From NCBI RefSeq assembly GCF_000382365.1, contig NZ_KB908216.1, positions 350,116 through 414,115 of the forward strand: DNA of 64,000 bases. The letters are read 5' to 3'. This document shows, piece after piece, positions 52,809 through 61,784 of this stretch. The position numbers were made by a program, and so were the translations under genes. Origin of the DNA: Pannonibacter phragmitetus DSM 14782. Its GTDB lineage: Bacteria > Pseudomonadota > Alphaproteobacteria > Rhizobiales > Stappiaceae. A model generated the notes under the pieces. The model made no database searches, was not told the origin of the DNA, and saw only the letters and a program-made list of their open reading frames with translations. Positions within the stretch are counted from its first letter, which is position 1; each line of letters begins with the position of its first letter.

Positions 52809-54248
52809 TCAGAGAATCATCACCTGAATGTCCGTGTATTCGAGCAGCCCCTCCTGGCCGAACTCGACACCAAGGCCCGACATCTTTGTGCCCCCAAAGG
52901 GGGCGTTGGGCTGAATCATGCCGTGCTTGTTGATCCAGACGGTGCCGCATTCGAGCCGCGAGGCCACAGCGCGCGCCTTCTCCGGATCGGACGACCAGAC
53001 CGAGCCGCCGAGGCCGGACGGACTGTCATTGGCGGCACGGATCGCCTCTTCCAGATCGGTGTAGCGGATGACCGGCAGCGCCGGGCCGAATTGCTCCTGA
53101 TCAACCAGCGGATCCCCGTTCGACAGGCCGGTGATCACCGTCGGCGGGAAGAACAGGCCTTCGCCCGGAGCACCGCCGGTGACGACAGTGCCCTTGGCTC
53201 TGGCGCTTTCCACCAGCGCTGCCACCTTGTCGAACTGCATCTTGTTGGCCACCGGCCCCATCACCGAGGTTTCCTCCAGGCCATTGCCGACCGGGATGTT
53301 GCGGATATAGGCGGCCAGCGCCTCGACCACCGCATCATGGATGCTGTCGTGCACATAGAGCCGCTTCAGCGCGGCACAGGTCTGCCCCATGTTGATGAAG
53401 GCGCCCCAGAACAGGCCTTCGGCAATGGCCTGCGGATCGGCATCGGGCAGCACGATGCCCGCGTCATTGCCGCCCAGTTCCAGCGTCAGGCGCTTCATCG
53501 TGCCGGCGGCGGAGCGCATCACCTTCTGGCCCGTGGCCGTCGAACCGGTGAAGACCACCTTGCGAATGTCAGGATGGGCGGAAATGAGCCCGCCGAGGCT
53601 GGTGCCCTTGTCATCGCCCGTCACCACGTTGACGACACCGGCGGGCAGAACCTCGTTCATCAGTTCCACCATGCGCAGGGTGGACAGCGGCGTGTAGGGC
53701 GAGGGCTTGCACACGACCGTGCAACCGCTGCGGATGGCCGGAAGAATGTGCCAGACGGCAATGATCATCGGCCAGTTCCACGGCGTGATGGAACCGACGA
53801 CGCCAACCGGCTTGCGGTGCATCTCGACGCGCCCGGCCTCACCGTCCTGCAGCACCTCCACCGGCAGGGTCAGACCGGCCGTGTAGCGGCACCAACCCGC
53901 AGCGCCCTGCACCTCGAAGCGGGAACCGACACCGTTGAGCGGCTTGCCCTGTTCGCGGGTGATGAGGCGCGAGAGTTCATCCGCATGGGCTTCCAGCTTG
54001 TCTGCAATCGCATGGCAGGCGGCCACACGGTCCGCGTCCGGGCGTGCGGCCCAGCCCGGAAAGGCCGCAGCGGCTGCGGCAACGGCGGCATTCAGCTCCG
54101 CCTCGCCCGCATTGGGGGCAAAGCCGACGACCGCACCAGTGGCAGGATCATCAACCGCGAAGACAGTGTCCAGATTGACCTTCTGGCCATTGATGATGAG
54201 CGGATAGACGGGCGCGGATGCAGCGGCATCCGAAGCATGCAAGGTCAT
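52809..54248 (-). CDS. NAD(P)-dependent aldehyde dehydrogenase
   Basis: The 479-aa enzyme oxidises an aldehyde to the acid. It has TPWNWPMIIAVWHILPAI, the cofactor motif FTGSTATGQKVM, the catalytic Glu in LELGGNDAGIV and the catalytic Cys in NMGQTCAALKRLYVH. No signal peptide is present, so it is cytoplasmic. GGAGGG precedes the ATG. With the GMC enzyme it forms a likely alcohol-to-acid pathway, controlled by the AraC-type regulator encoded upstream. Confidence 0.93.
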   Translation of the reverse strand: MTLHASDAAASAPVYPLIINGQKVNLDTVFAVDDPATGAVVGFAPNAGEAELNAAVAAAAAAFPGWAARPDADRVAACHAIADKLEAHADELSRLITREQGKPLNGVGSRFEVQGAAGWCRYTAGLTLPVEVLQDGEAGRVEMHRKPVGVVGSITPWNWPMIIAVWHILPAIRSGCTVVCKPSPYTPLSTLRMVELMNEVLPAGVVNVVTGDDKGTSLGGLISAHPDIRKVVFTGSTATGQKVMRSAAGTMKRLTLELGGNDAGIVLPDADPQAIAEGLFWGAFINMGQTCAALKRLYVHDSIHDAVVEALAAYIRNIPVGNGLEETSVMGPVANKMQFDKVAALVESARAKGTVVTGGAPGEGLFFPPTVITGLSNGDPLVDQEQFGPALPVIRYTDLEEAIRAANDSPSGLGGSVWSSDPEKARAVASRLECGTVWINKHGMIQPNAPFGGTKMSGLGVEFGQEGLLEYTDIQVMIL

Positions 54249-54259
54249 GTCAGTTCCCT

Positions 54260-54280
54260 CCTTCAGGATTATTATGAAGG
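54260..54280. promoter_or_regulatory. Inverted repeat over the ribosome site of the aldehyde dehydrogenase
   Basis: CCTTCA and TGAAGG are 9 nt apart. On the minus strand the second arm overlaps the GAAGGAGGG ribosome-binding site, so this may be an operator or an mRNA hairpin limiting translation. Confidence 0.3.
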
Positions 54281-54372
54281 AAGGTTAGGCGCGCCTGCCG
54301 GGTGCGGTCTTGGGCGCATGCGACAGATGCCTTGGTGTGAAGCGTCACAGCAGAGACACTCGCCACCCGTTT

Positions 54373-55305
54373 TCAGTGATGGCTGGCGGCCCCCGGTGCA
54401 TGGCCGAAACGGCGGCGGTAGGCGCGGTAGAAATGCGACAGATCGCCAAAGCCCTGCTCATAGGCAATATCGGCCACCGTGCGCTGCGGTTCAGCCATGA
54501 GGCGGCGCCGCGCTGCATCGAGCCGGATGGCGAGGATCTGTTCGCGCGGGCTGTCCCCGTGGCGGGCAAAAGCCCGCTGAAGCTGCCGGGGCGCAACCCC
54601 CAGAAGCGCACACAGGGTGCCGGCGCTGAAATCAGGATCACGGAAATTCTGCCGGATCAGCCGCAGCGCCTCGCCGAAAAGCCCCTCCCCCTGCACGCCA
54701 TGATCCGCAGAGCCGCGGGCGAGATCATGCATGTAGCTGCCGAAGAGGGCGAACAAGGCCTCCTGCAGCGGCGTTGCCGCCTCTTCCCGGCTCTCGCACA
54801 AGCGGTTCAGCACCGCCTGCATGGCAATGGCGATGCTGTCCTCCCGGCGGATCGCAATTCCCCCGCCCGGCAGGCCCGGAATGCGGCGGATCAGATCCTC
54901 CCGCGGCAGATGCACGGAGAGCTGTTCGCTGAAACCCTGCTCGAAATTGAAGTGGCTTGGCCTTGCCGCATCCATCAGGAACATGTCGCCGGGGCGCATG
55001 ACCACATCTCCCTCCAGCTGGCGCATGCGGGCCGAACCCCGGTTCTGGATGGTCAGGACAAAATGATCGAGATGATCCGTGCGGTAGGCCTGCGCGCTGC
55101 GCAGCACGCTGGCGCCCGCCACCGCCACATAGGCCAGCTCCAGCCCGTTCGACTGGCGCAAGGCCGTGCTGGCCTGAAAGGCCGGGCTGGCGGAATCCGT
55201 TCCGCCCTCTGCTGCGCGCACGTCAAAACAGCCGCAGACCTTCGAGATGCCATCCCGGAAGGCCCCGATGCCGGAAAAATCGTGTGCTGCGAAATGCTCC
55301 CTCAT
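54373..55305 (-). CDS. AraC-family transcriptional regulator (FeaR-like)
   Basis: The 310-aa protein has an N-terminal AraC-binding-like sensor domain (DGISKVCGCFDVRA, EGDVVMRPGDMFLMD) and a C-terminal double helix-turn-helix (ALLGVAPRQLQRAFARHGD; TVADIAYEQGFGDLSHFYRAYRRRFG). This layout is like FeaR, which activates an aldehyde dehydrogenase for amine breakdown in E. coli. It lies 124 nt upstream of the aldehyde dehydrogenase, same strand, and probably activates that operon. No strong ribosome site is visible at the ATG. Confidence 0.88.
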   Translation of the reverse strand: MREHFAAHDFSGIGAFRDGISKVCGCFDVRAAEGGTDSASPAFQASTALRQSNGLELAYVAVAGASVLRSAQAYRTDHLDHFVLTIQNRGSARMRQLEGDVVMRPGDMFLMDAARPSHFNFEQGFSEQLSVHLPREDLIRRIPGLPGGGIAIRREDSIAIAMQAVLNRLCESREEAATPLQEALFALFGSYMHDLARGSADHGVQGEGLFGEALRLIRQNFRDPDFSAGTLCALLGVAPRQLQRAFARHGDSPREQILAIRLDAARRRLMAEPQRTVADIAYEQGFGDLSHFYRAYRRRFGHAPGAASHH

Positions 55306-55500
55306 GGCGTGCCACGCCCCATCCGCATGTGAAGGTGGCTCCGGTCATTCCGGTCTGTGCCTTGCGCTTGCGGGCGGTTATCCACCTCTACGCATTATTC
55401 CTGAGCCGCCTTCATTGAGCCCTTGCGCAACCGCGCTGTCAAGCCGCTCCTGCGCAGAGCCCTGCGGCCCCGCTCTTCATCGCGTCACTGCGGGGGCGCC

Positions 55501-57780
55501 TCACGCGGCTTTTTTCAGGAGATCGGCGGCGCTGGTCCAGGACTGCGGGGCGCCGAAATGGAAACCCTGCGCGGTGAAGACGCCAAGTTCGGCGAGGCAA
55601 ACGGCGGTGTCCTCATTCTCCACCGCTTCGGCGATGACCCTTGCCCCCAGCGAGGCAGCCACCAGCACGATGCCCTTGACCTGAACCCGCTGCACCCGGT
55701 CGCTCAGCAGGCTCGCCGTCATGCTGCCGTCGATCTTCAGCCACTTGAGGCGAAGGCCCTTCAGATGCGTGGTTCTCGGCCAGTTGCCGGCGAAATCATC
55801 CAGAATCAGCGTCGCGCCATGGGCCTTGAGGATGGCGGCAAGCCGCGTCATGCCTGCGGTTTCGCGCGCGACCGCCAGCTCGGACACCTCAAAGGCCAGC
55901 CGTGTGGCGATGGCCCGGTTCCGCGCAAGGGCCCCATCCAGGAAGCCCAGAAAAGCGCTGTCGCCCAGCGACTGCTCCGACAGGTTGATGGAGAATTGCC
56001 CGGCTGCGGCCCGGCCGCCCCGGCGCAGCCGCGCCAGCGCCAGTTCGACCACCCGCCGGTCCACCTGCGGCAGCAGGCCATGCCGTGCGGCGGCGGACAG
56101 CACGCCCTGCGGCTCCAGAAGGCCCAGCTCCTCATCGTCCACCCGCAGCAGCAATTCGGTCATCACCGTGCGGCCCGTGGCCGTGCAGCACACCGGCTGG
56201 GAAAAGAGCTGCAGGCGGTCAGCGGCGAGCGCCTGCTCGATCCGCTCCAGATTGGAGCGCGAGGCCTTGTAGGAGGCCAGAAGATGCTCATCAAAGCGGA
56301 ACTGCAGCACCTTGCCCCCGCCCAGCGCCTTGCTCGAAATGCAGGCCTGATCGGCCCAGCGCAGCACATCCGCCGCCGAAGCATTGAGCGTGCGGGCAAA
56401 TTGCCGGTCCAGAACGGCAAAACCGATGCTGCCGCCGGTGCGGTAAACCGCGCCATCCCACGGGAAGTTGAGCTGGGCCAGAGATGCCGCGATGGTGCTG
56501 GCAAAGCCATGGGCGCCATCCTCATCGGCGCTGAAGCGGATGATGGCAAACTCGTCACCGCCAAGCCGCGCCACAAGCGCCGTTTCTCCTGCAATATGCC
56601 GAAGCTGGGCGGCGATACGCTCCAGCATGGCATCGCCTGCCGTATGCCCGGCCCGGTCATTGATGATCTTGAACTGGTCAAGATCCACCACCAGCACCGT
56701 AATGCCGGCAGAGGCGCCCGCCCGCACCCGGGTCAGTTCCGTCTCAAGCGCCTGCTGAAACGCGCGCCGGTTGGCAAGGCCCGTCAACGGGTCCTCCATG
56801 GCAAGGCGCTCCAACTCCCGCGTGCGCGCTTCCGGCTCGCGGCCCGCAACGGCTCCAACGGCAGTGCCCAGCACCAGCATGACACCGTCGGCGCGGCCGA
56901 CCCAATCACGGCTGGGCGCAAAGGTCAGCACCACATCCTTGAGCATTTCCGCGCTGCCCGGCGCACCGGCCTTGCGCTGGCACAGCTGCGCCAGCGCACC
57001 CGTCATCTGGCTGGATGGCAAGGTGACATGGGTGCACTCGCCCTCCAGCGCCGCATCAAAGGCCGGCGCCAGCGCACGGCGGAAAATCTCGTGGCCGGCA
57101 AGCTCTGCCAGATGCATGCCGGTGAGGGCGCTCTCATCCATATCCTGAAGCGTGGCGAGTTGCGGGTCATGGTCATCGACCGGGAGCACATCGGCCACCC
57201 GGCCATTGCGCCCCAGCATCAGCACCCGCCCAGCCAGCAGATGCGCCGCCTGCTGGGCAATGCGCATGCGCCGCTCGGCCGGGCCGACGAAAGCAAGCTC
57301 CCGAAGCTCCAGAAATAGGAGCTGCGTCTGGCGCGGCGCAGCGGCGGTGCGCAAGGGGGTGCAGGTCAGCCGCATCGGCGCCCCGCGCCCCTCGTCAAAG
57401 GCAAACATGCCCTCGGCCATGGCTGGCTTACCGCGCGCCGCCATCTCGATCAGCGGCCGAAGACGGCGCAGGGCGGGTTCATTGATCACAGCCTCAAGGG
57501 AGCGCCCGGTCAGAAGCGCGCTGCTGCAGGCCAGCTCTTCCAGCAAGGCCTGATTGGCCAGCAGGAATTTGCCCCGGGCGGTGAGCAGGGCGGCCGGATG
57601 GCGCACGCTGTGCAGCAATGTTCCCGCCGCGCAGGCGAGATCAAGTTCCGTCAGCGGCCTGACATCTGCATGGGTCTGCGGAGAAATCGAGGTCTCTTCA
57701 GTCAAACCGTATCCCTCAGCAAAAGGACCAGACTTCCTGATCCTCTCCCCCCAAATCGATCTCCAGAAGTGGACCACCAC
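55501..57780 (-). CDS. GGDEF-EAL protein (c-di-GMP cyclase/phosphodiesterase)
   Basis: The 759-aa protein has two PAS-like segments in its first 310 residues, a GGDEF domain with intact LGGDEFAIIRF, and a C-terminal EAL domain. The EAL catalytic residues are all kept (ELLLR, NLSEQ, FEVSE, DDFAG, LKIDG, AEAVE, QGF), although the usual DDFG reads DDFA and EGVE reads EAVE. No membrane helix is evident. The start is uncertain: GTG 57780, or TTG 57705 with GAGGG upstream. A CtrA box lies 55 nt upstream. Confidence 0.9.
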   Translation of the reverse strand: MVVHFWRSIWGERIRKSGPFAEGYGLTEETSISPQTHADVRPLTELDLACAAGTLLHSVRHPAALLTARGKFLLANQALLEELACSSALLTGRSLEAVINEPALRRLRPLIEMAARGKPAMAEGMFAFDEGRGAPMRLTCTPLRTAAAPRQTQLLFLELRELAFVGPAERRMRIAQQAAHLLAGRVLMLGRNGRVADVLPVDDHDPQLATLQDMDESALTGMHLAELAGHEIFRRALAPAFDAALEGECTHVTLPSSQMTGALAQLCQRKAGAPGSAEMLKDVVLTFAPSRDWVGRADGVMLVLGTAVGAVAGREPEARTRELERLAMEDPLTGLANRRAFQQALETELTRVRAGASAGITVLVVDLDQFKIINDRAGHTAGDAMLERIAAQLRHIAGETALVARLGGDEFAIIRFSADEDGAHGFASTIAASLAQLNFPWDGAVYRTGGSIGFAVLDRQFARTLNASAADVLRWADQACISSKALGGGKVLQFRFDEHLLASYKASRSNLERIEQALAADRLQLFSQPVCCTATGRTVMTELLLRVDDEELGLLEPQGVLSAAARHGLLPQVDRRVVELALARLRRGGRAAAGQFSINLSEQSLGDSAFLGFLDGALARNRAIATRLAFEVSELAVARETAGMTRLAAILKAHGATLILDDFAGNWPRTTHLKGLRLKWLKIDGSMTASLLSDRVQRVQVKGIVLVAASLGARVIAEAVENEDTAVCLAELGVFTAQGFHFGAPQSWTSAADLLKKAA

Positions 57781-58113
57781 CGCGTTGCGGGCAACCGGGA
57801 CGCGGACAGTTTTCCCAATGGCGCTCCCGGTGACCTTAACAAACCGTTAACGCGCTGGCGAGGATTTCCACCGCGCTCTGCTTCGATGCGAGCGGACGCA
57901 GCGTCACAATATGGCCAGATTGTATAGGCATCAGGCGCCATCGATTTCCGGAGTCATCGAAGGTCTGGCTCCAGATGAACTGCTGACTATCCTGTGAGGG
58001 CTGGCTTTTTCCGCAGGTCCCTCCTGGCGGATTTACAATTCCGTTTCAGCCCTGTGCTGAGCGCCGCCGCAGGAAGATCACCGGGGGATGAGACAATAGA
58101 GTCCGAATATGAG
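57781..58113. other. Divergent control region between the GGDEF-EAL and RlpA genes
   Basis: These 333 nt hold no gene I can support. They contain the CtrA box at 57836 and an AT-richer stretch with AGATTGTATAGG near 57915-57926 that could be a promoter. Both genes read away from this region. Confidence 0.5.
57836..57850. promoter_or_regulatory. CtrA-binding site
   Basis: TTAA (57836-57839), 7 nt, then TTAA (57847-57850) followed by C matches the consensus TTAA-N7-TTAA for the cell-cycle regulator CtrA. It suggests cell-cycle control of the c-di-GMP gene, the rlpA-like gene, or both. Confidence 0.5.
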
Positions 58114-58524
58114 ATGAAGACCAGCGCATCACGCGCGGTATACGCCAGGTCTTTGGCAGCATTGGCTTTTTCCATGGCAGCGGCCGCCTCTGCGACAGCC
58201 TCTGCCGCCACATCCGGCCAATGCGGCATGGCATCGTGGTATGCAATGACCAGCAAGACTGCCAGCGGCGAGCGCGCCAATCCCAACATGCTGACGGCGG
58301 CCCACCGGTCCCTGCCTTTCGGCACTGTGGTCACGGTAATCAACCTGGACAACGGCAGGCAGGTGAAGGTCCGGATCAACGATCGCGGCCCCTTCGCCCG
58401 CTCCCGTGTCATCGATGTGACCCGGCAGGCGGCGAACGAACTGGGCTTTACCGGCAAAGGCACGGCACGGGTCAAGGTCGTCGGCCCGCATGGCAACACT
58501 CTTCGTGCCGGCAAGCACTGTTAA
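58114..58524 (+). CDS. RlpA-like septal/cell-wall protein
   Basis: The 136-aa protein has a signal peptide (cut near ASATASA) and one double-psi beta-barrel: ASWYAMTSKTASGERANPN, AAHRSLPFGTVVTVINLDNG, VRINDRGPFARSRVIDVTRQAANELGF. RlpA proteins are lytic transglycosylases acting on naked glycan at septa. There is no lipobox Cys and no SPOR domain, so this is a short secreted form. A longer in-frame start at 57994 would hide the signal peptide. Confidence 0.88.
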   Translation: MKTSASRAVYARSLAALAFSMAAAASATASAATSGQCGMASWYAMTSKTASGERANPNMLTAAHRSLPFGTVVTVINLDNGRQVKVRINDRGPFARSRVIDVTRQAANELGFTGKGTARVKVVGPHGNTLRAGKHC

Positions 58525-58614
58525 CAATACGGATGCACAGCCGTCCATTTTATCTTTTGCCGCAAGAACGAAGCGTTATTTGTGAAGGTTCCTGACATTA
58601 AGTAATGACAGCAT

Positions 58615-58709
58615 CAGAGGCGGCCGTTACATTTCGCCGTCGTGGTCGATGGGGCCATGTGCACAAAACTTGAGCCGCGCACCTTCGCCCGAAGGGCGCG
58701 GCCTTTTTG
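58615..58709 (+). ncRNA. Possible small RNA between rlpA-like gene and photolyase gene
   Basis: TTGTGA (58580-58585) and TAATGA (58603-58608) form a promoter with 17-nt spacing. About 95 nt on lies a strong terminator (58674-58709). No ORF fits in between. The alternative is that the terminator simply ends the rlpA-like transcript and the promoter is chance. Confidence 0.35.
58674..58709 (+). terminator. Strong Rho-independent terminator
   Basis: GCCGCGC pairs with GCGCGGC (58674-58680, 58696-58702), and inside them CCTTCG pairs with CGAAGG. CTTTTTGAATTTTTCC follows. It also lies just after the convergent photolyase stop at 58733. Confidence 0.85.
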
Positions 58710-58732
58710 AATTTTTCCGGTTTTCTTCGAAA

Positions 58733-60364
58733 TTACAGTGACTTGAGGAAAGCGTCAGCCTGCCGGTGCAGGTCCCGTTTTGCCTCTTCCGCCATCTTGT
58801 CATAGGTGCGGAAAACCTGTGCCAGACGCGGATTGCCGCGCAGCTTTTCGCCGTTGCGGACCAGAAAGTCCCAATAGAGTGCATTCAGCGGGCAGGCATC
58901 GCGCCCCGTTCGCTGCTTCACGTCATAGCGGCAGCTGCCGCAATAATCCGACATGCGGTTGATATAGTTGCCCCCCGCCGCATAGGGCTTGGAGCCGAGC
59001 AGCCCGCCATCGGCAAACTGGCTCATGCCGATGGTGTTGGGCGCCTCCACCCACTCGAAGGCGTCGATATAGACCGCCAGATACCATTCATGCACCTCGC
59101 GCGGGTTGACCCCCGCCAGCATGGCGAAATTGCCGGTCACCATCAGCCGCTGGATGTGATGAGCATAGGCCGTGTCGCGCGTCTGGGTGATGGCCTCGCG
59201 CAGACAGCGCATGTCCGATTCGCCCGTCCAGTAGAAGGCCGGCAGGGGCCGGTGCGCTTCCAGCGCGTTTTCTTCCGTATAGCCGGGCATCTTCAGCCAA
59301 TAGATCCCCCGCACATATTCGCGCCAGCCGATGATCTGGCGGATATAGCCTTCCGCCGAATTGAGCGGCACCCGCCCGGCCCGCCATTCATCCTCCACCC
59401 GGCGGCAAACCTCCAGCGGATCGAGAAGCCCGGTGTTGAGATAGGGCGAAAGCACCGAATGATAGAGCCAGGCCTCTCCGTTGAGCATCGCGTCCTGATA
59501 GTCGCCAAAGGACGGCAGCGCCTCGTGCAGGAACCAGTCCAGCGCCGCCTGCGCGTCTTGCGCCGTCACGCCATAGGCAAAGCCCTCCAGCCGCCCGAAA
59601 TTCTGCGCAAAGCGCGCAGCCACCAGCGCCAGCACCTCTTTCGTCACTGCATCAGGCACGGCCCGGAAGGGCCGCGGCAGGAACAGGCTGCCTTCCGCCG
59701 GCTTGCGGTTTTCCGCATCAAAGTTCCAGCGACCCCCTGCCGGTTCGTCTCCCTCCATCAGGAGACCGGTCTTGCGCCGCATCTCGCGGTAGAAATATTC
59801 CATGCGCAGCTGCTTGCGCCCTTCCGCCCAGGCGGCAAATTCATCCAGCGGGCAGAGGAAGCGGGTGTCTTCCAGCAGAACGGTTTCGCATCCGGTCAAT
59901 GCGCCCCAGCCGGTCATGTCCTCCAGCACCCGCCATTCGCCAGGCTTCGTGGCAAGGATCCTGCTGCAGCCATGGCGAAAGGCTGCTCGCTGCACTTCTC
60001 CGGCAAGGCTTCCCGTATTGTCCGGGTCCTCCAGCGTGATGTAGTCCACGCGCCAGCCAGCCTTTCGCAGAGCAATGGCAAAGTGGCGCATGGCCGAGAA
60101 GATGAAGGCGATCTTCTGCTTGTGATGGCCCACATAGCTCGCCTCGCTCATCACCTCCGCCATGAGCACCACAGACCGCTCCCTGTCTGCGGCGGCAAGC
60201 GAGGGCAGGTTCAGCGACAGCTGGTCACCCAGCACAGGCACAAGCGTCTCCACCGGACCTGCCGGTGCATGCGGTTCAGCACCAAAGGCAGCGGCAAAGG
60301 CCGGGGCATCCGCAAAGGCGGAGTTACGGGCAGTTGCGGCGTCAGCTTCCGGCAGATGGGGCAT
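58733..60364 (-). CDS. phrB: Fe-S bacterial cryptochrome/(6-4) photolyase
   Basis: The protein (543 aa from ATG 60364) belongs to the FeS-BCP group typified by Agrobacterium PhrB, which repairs UV (6-4) photoproducts with blue light. It has the antenna-domain start VPVLGDQLSLNLPSL, the FAD domain with GWREYVRGIYWLKMP and MVTGNFAMLAGVNP, and four cluster cysteines (LEVCRRV, YCGSCRYDV, DACPLN). The N-terminus is about 35 residues longer than usual; GTG 60442 would extend it more. Confidence 0.9.
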   Translation of the reverse strand: MPHLPEADAATARNSAFADAPAFAAAFGAEPHAPAGPVETLVPVLGDQLSLNLPSLAAADRERSVVLMAEVMSEASYVGHHKQKIAFIFSAMRHFAIALRKAGWRVDYITLEDPDNTGSLAGEVQRAAFRHGCSRILATKPGEWRVLEDMTGWGALTGCETVLLEDTRFLCPLDEFAAWAEGRKQLRMEYFYREMRRKTGLLMEGDEPAGGRWNFDAENRKPAEGSLFLPRPFRAVPDAVTKEVLALVAARFAQNFGRLEGFAYGVTAQDAQAALDWFLHEALPSFGDYQDAMLNGEAWLYHSVLSPYLNTGLLDPLEVCRRVEDEWRAGRVPLNSAEGYIRQIIGWREYVRGIYWLKMPGYTEENALEAHRPLPAFYWTGESDMRCLREAITQTRDTAYAHHIQRLMVTGNFAMLAGVNPREVHEWYLAVYIDAFEWVEAPNTIGMSQFADGGLLGSKPYAAGGNYINRMSDYCGSCRYDVKQRTGRDACPLNALYWDFLVRNGEKLRGNPRLAQVFRTYDKMAEEAKRDLHRQADAFLKSL

Positions 60365-60778
60365 GGGCAGGGGCAGCTCTTTTGTCCGGCGGGTCCTGCC
60401 GCCGCAGGGTGCCGGAGAGGTCACAACGAAGAGATCAGGCACGGCAGCCGCTCTCAGCTGCCTCTACGCAACCGGCGCCGCGCTGTATCACTGGTACGGG
60501 TGAAGGAACATCGCCGCATGGCCGGAAGATGGATACAACCCTTTCCTTCCGGCTTGCCTGACGACAGAAACCCACCACTCCGCCAATAGGGCCCGCTCCC
60601 GTGCCGCAGGACAAGGGCGGCCAGAACCCGGCATATGCATGAAGCCGCAAGGCCTTGCCGGAACCTCGCAACTCTGCGCTTTCCTGCTATCCACGCGGGA
60701 GAACAGAAAAGCCGTTGCCGAGACGGTTTCATTCCTGTATCAGAACCGAACCGGCCGGTCCCAACCGGTGCCCGGTCA
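60365..60778. other. Region between photolyase gene and tRNA-Arg
   Basis: These 414 nt hold no gene I can support. They should contain the promoters of the photolyase gene (minus strand) and of the tRNA (plus strand), but I see no clear match. Confidence 0.4.
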
Positions 60779-60855
<77 letters not shown>

Positions 60856-61028
60856 TTTTCCCAAAGAAAATCAAGCGCTTGCGAGACTGGTAAATTTTCG
60901 CCAGTCCCAAATCTGCATCTTTTTGCAGGCCGAATCTGCCTGTTTTCCGGCTCAGCCCGTACAAATCCCGTACAGTCCCCACAGCTGTATGCACTCCGGA
61001 CAAGCGACGTTGCGCCCAGGGGGCGCGG
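60856..61028. other. Junction between tRNA-Arg and the mobile element
   Basis: No gene is visible. The stretch is more AT-rich than the genome and holds an inverted repeat (GACTGG 60885-60890 with CCAGTC 60901-60906) and a tandem CCCGTACA repeat near 60957-60976. It may contain the attachment site or oriT. No integrase gene lies next to it. Confidence 0.35.
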
Positions 61029-61784
61029 ATGAGCGGCGAGTGGACCTTCCGGGATGTGAAGCTGCAATGGCTTCAGCAACTGAGCTGTGATGCTGAGCTC
61101 AGCGACTGCGCCAAGTGCGTGGCGCTGCATCTTGCCACCACATACATGAACGGCCACACCGGCAAGGCGTGGCCGTCCTATCAGACCTTGGCAACCGCTC
61201 TGGGCAAGAGCGTCAAGACGATCCAGCGCGCCATCAAGGAACTGGAGAGCCGGGCATGGCTCGAAGTCCGGCGCGGGAACGGCGTTGGGCACAATACGGA
61301 ATATTGTCCTTCCAGAGCTTCAATCATAAGGGCATCGGCAGCCCGCGAAAAGACGGACAAGGTTGTCCCCCTTCGTCCCGCCAAAGGAGGACAAGACTGT
61401 CCCGGAAGGCGGTCAGATGTGTCCGCCAAAGGGGGACAGAACTGTCCACCAAACCTATATAAAGAAAAAATAAATAACCTACGCCCGCCTGCGCATGAGC
61501 AGGCGCCCGCAGGCAGTCCCAGGCCCCGGCTGACTGTTCTCAAATCGCAGGTGCAGCAACTGGCTGCTTGGGAGGATTGGCTTCACCGCGAGGGCCTGCC
61601 CCCCATTGCCCGGCTTTGTGCCGAAACTGTTTCGTCTCAAGGGCCTGCCTACCATCTGCCCAAACGCTGGCCTCCCGAAGACGGCGGCGAGCATGAGGCT
61701 ATGTGCCGGGATTTCTTCCGCAGCAAATTGCCGTCTTTCCCGTCGCTTTGTCATGCCAGACCAGCTCTGGAGGCTGCCCGGTGA
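61029..61784 (+). CDS. HTH replication-initiator-like protein of a mobile element
   Basis: The 251-aa protein has an N-terminal winged-helix domain ([44 protein letters not shown], here split only for recognition: [10 protein letters not shown] then [11 protein letters not shown]) like the HTH_36 domains of plasmid and phage initiators. A linker with KGGQDCP and KGGQNCP repeats follows, then a C-terminal domain of unknown role ([16 protein letters not shown]). DNA encoding the linker holds three palindromes and an AT-rich tract (61355-61480). The stop overlaps the mobC start. Confidence 0.75.
   Translation: MSGEWTFRDVKLQWLQQLSCDAELSDCAKCVALHLATTYMNGHTGKAWPSYQTLATALGKSVKTIQRAIKELESRAWLEVRRGNGVGHNTEYCPSRASIIRASAAREKTDKVVPLRPAKGGQDCPGRRSDVSAKGGQNCPPNLYKEKINNLRPPAHEQAPAGSPRPRLTVLKSQVQQLAAWEDWLHREGLPPIARLCAETVSSQGPAYHLPKRWPPEDGGEHEAMCRDFFRSKLPSFPSLCHARPALEAAR
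61355..61480. other. Candidate replication origin inside the initiator-like gene
   Basis: Three copies of GGACA-N4-TGTCC lie at 61355-61368, 61389-61402 and 61434-61447. The first is in a different reading frame from the other two, so the DNA, not the protein, seems conserved. Directly after them, 61451-61480 is almost free of G and C in a GC-rich setting, like an unwinding element. Iterons plus an AT-rich tract within the initiator gene is the layout of the lambda O origin. Confidence 0.5.

Noticed and set aside
55501..56300. Degenerate, inactive EAL domain
   Set aside because: Two motifs are altered (DDFA for DDFG, EAVE for EGVE), but every catalytic residue I can place is present, so inactivity is not supported.
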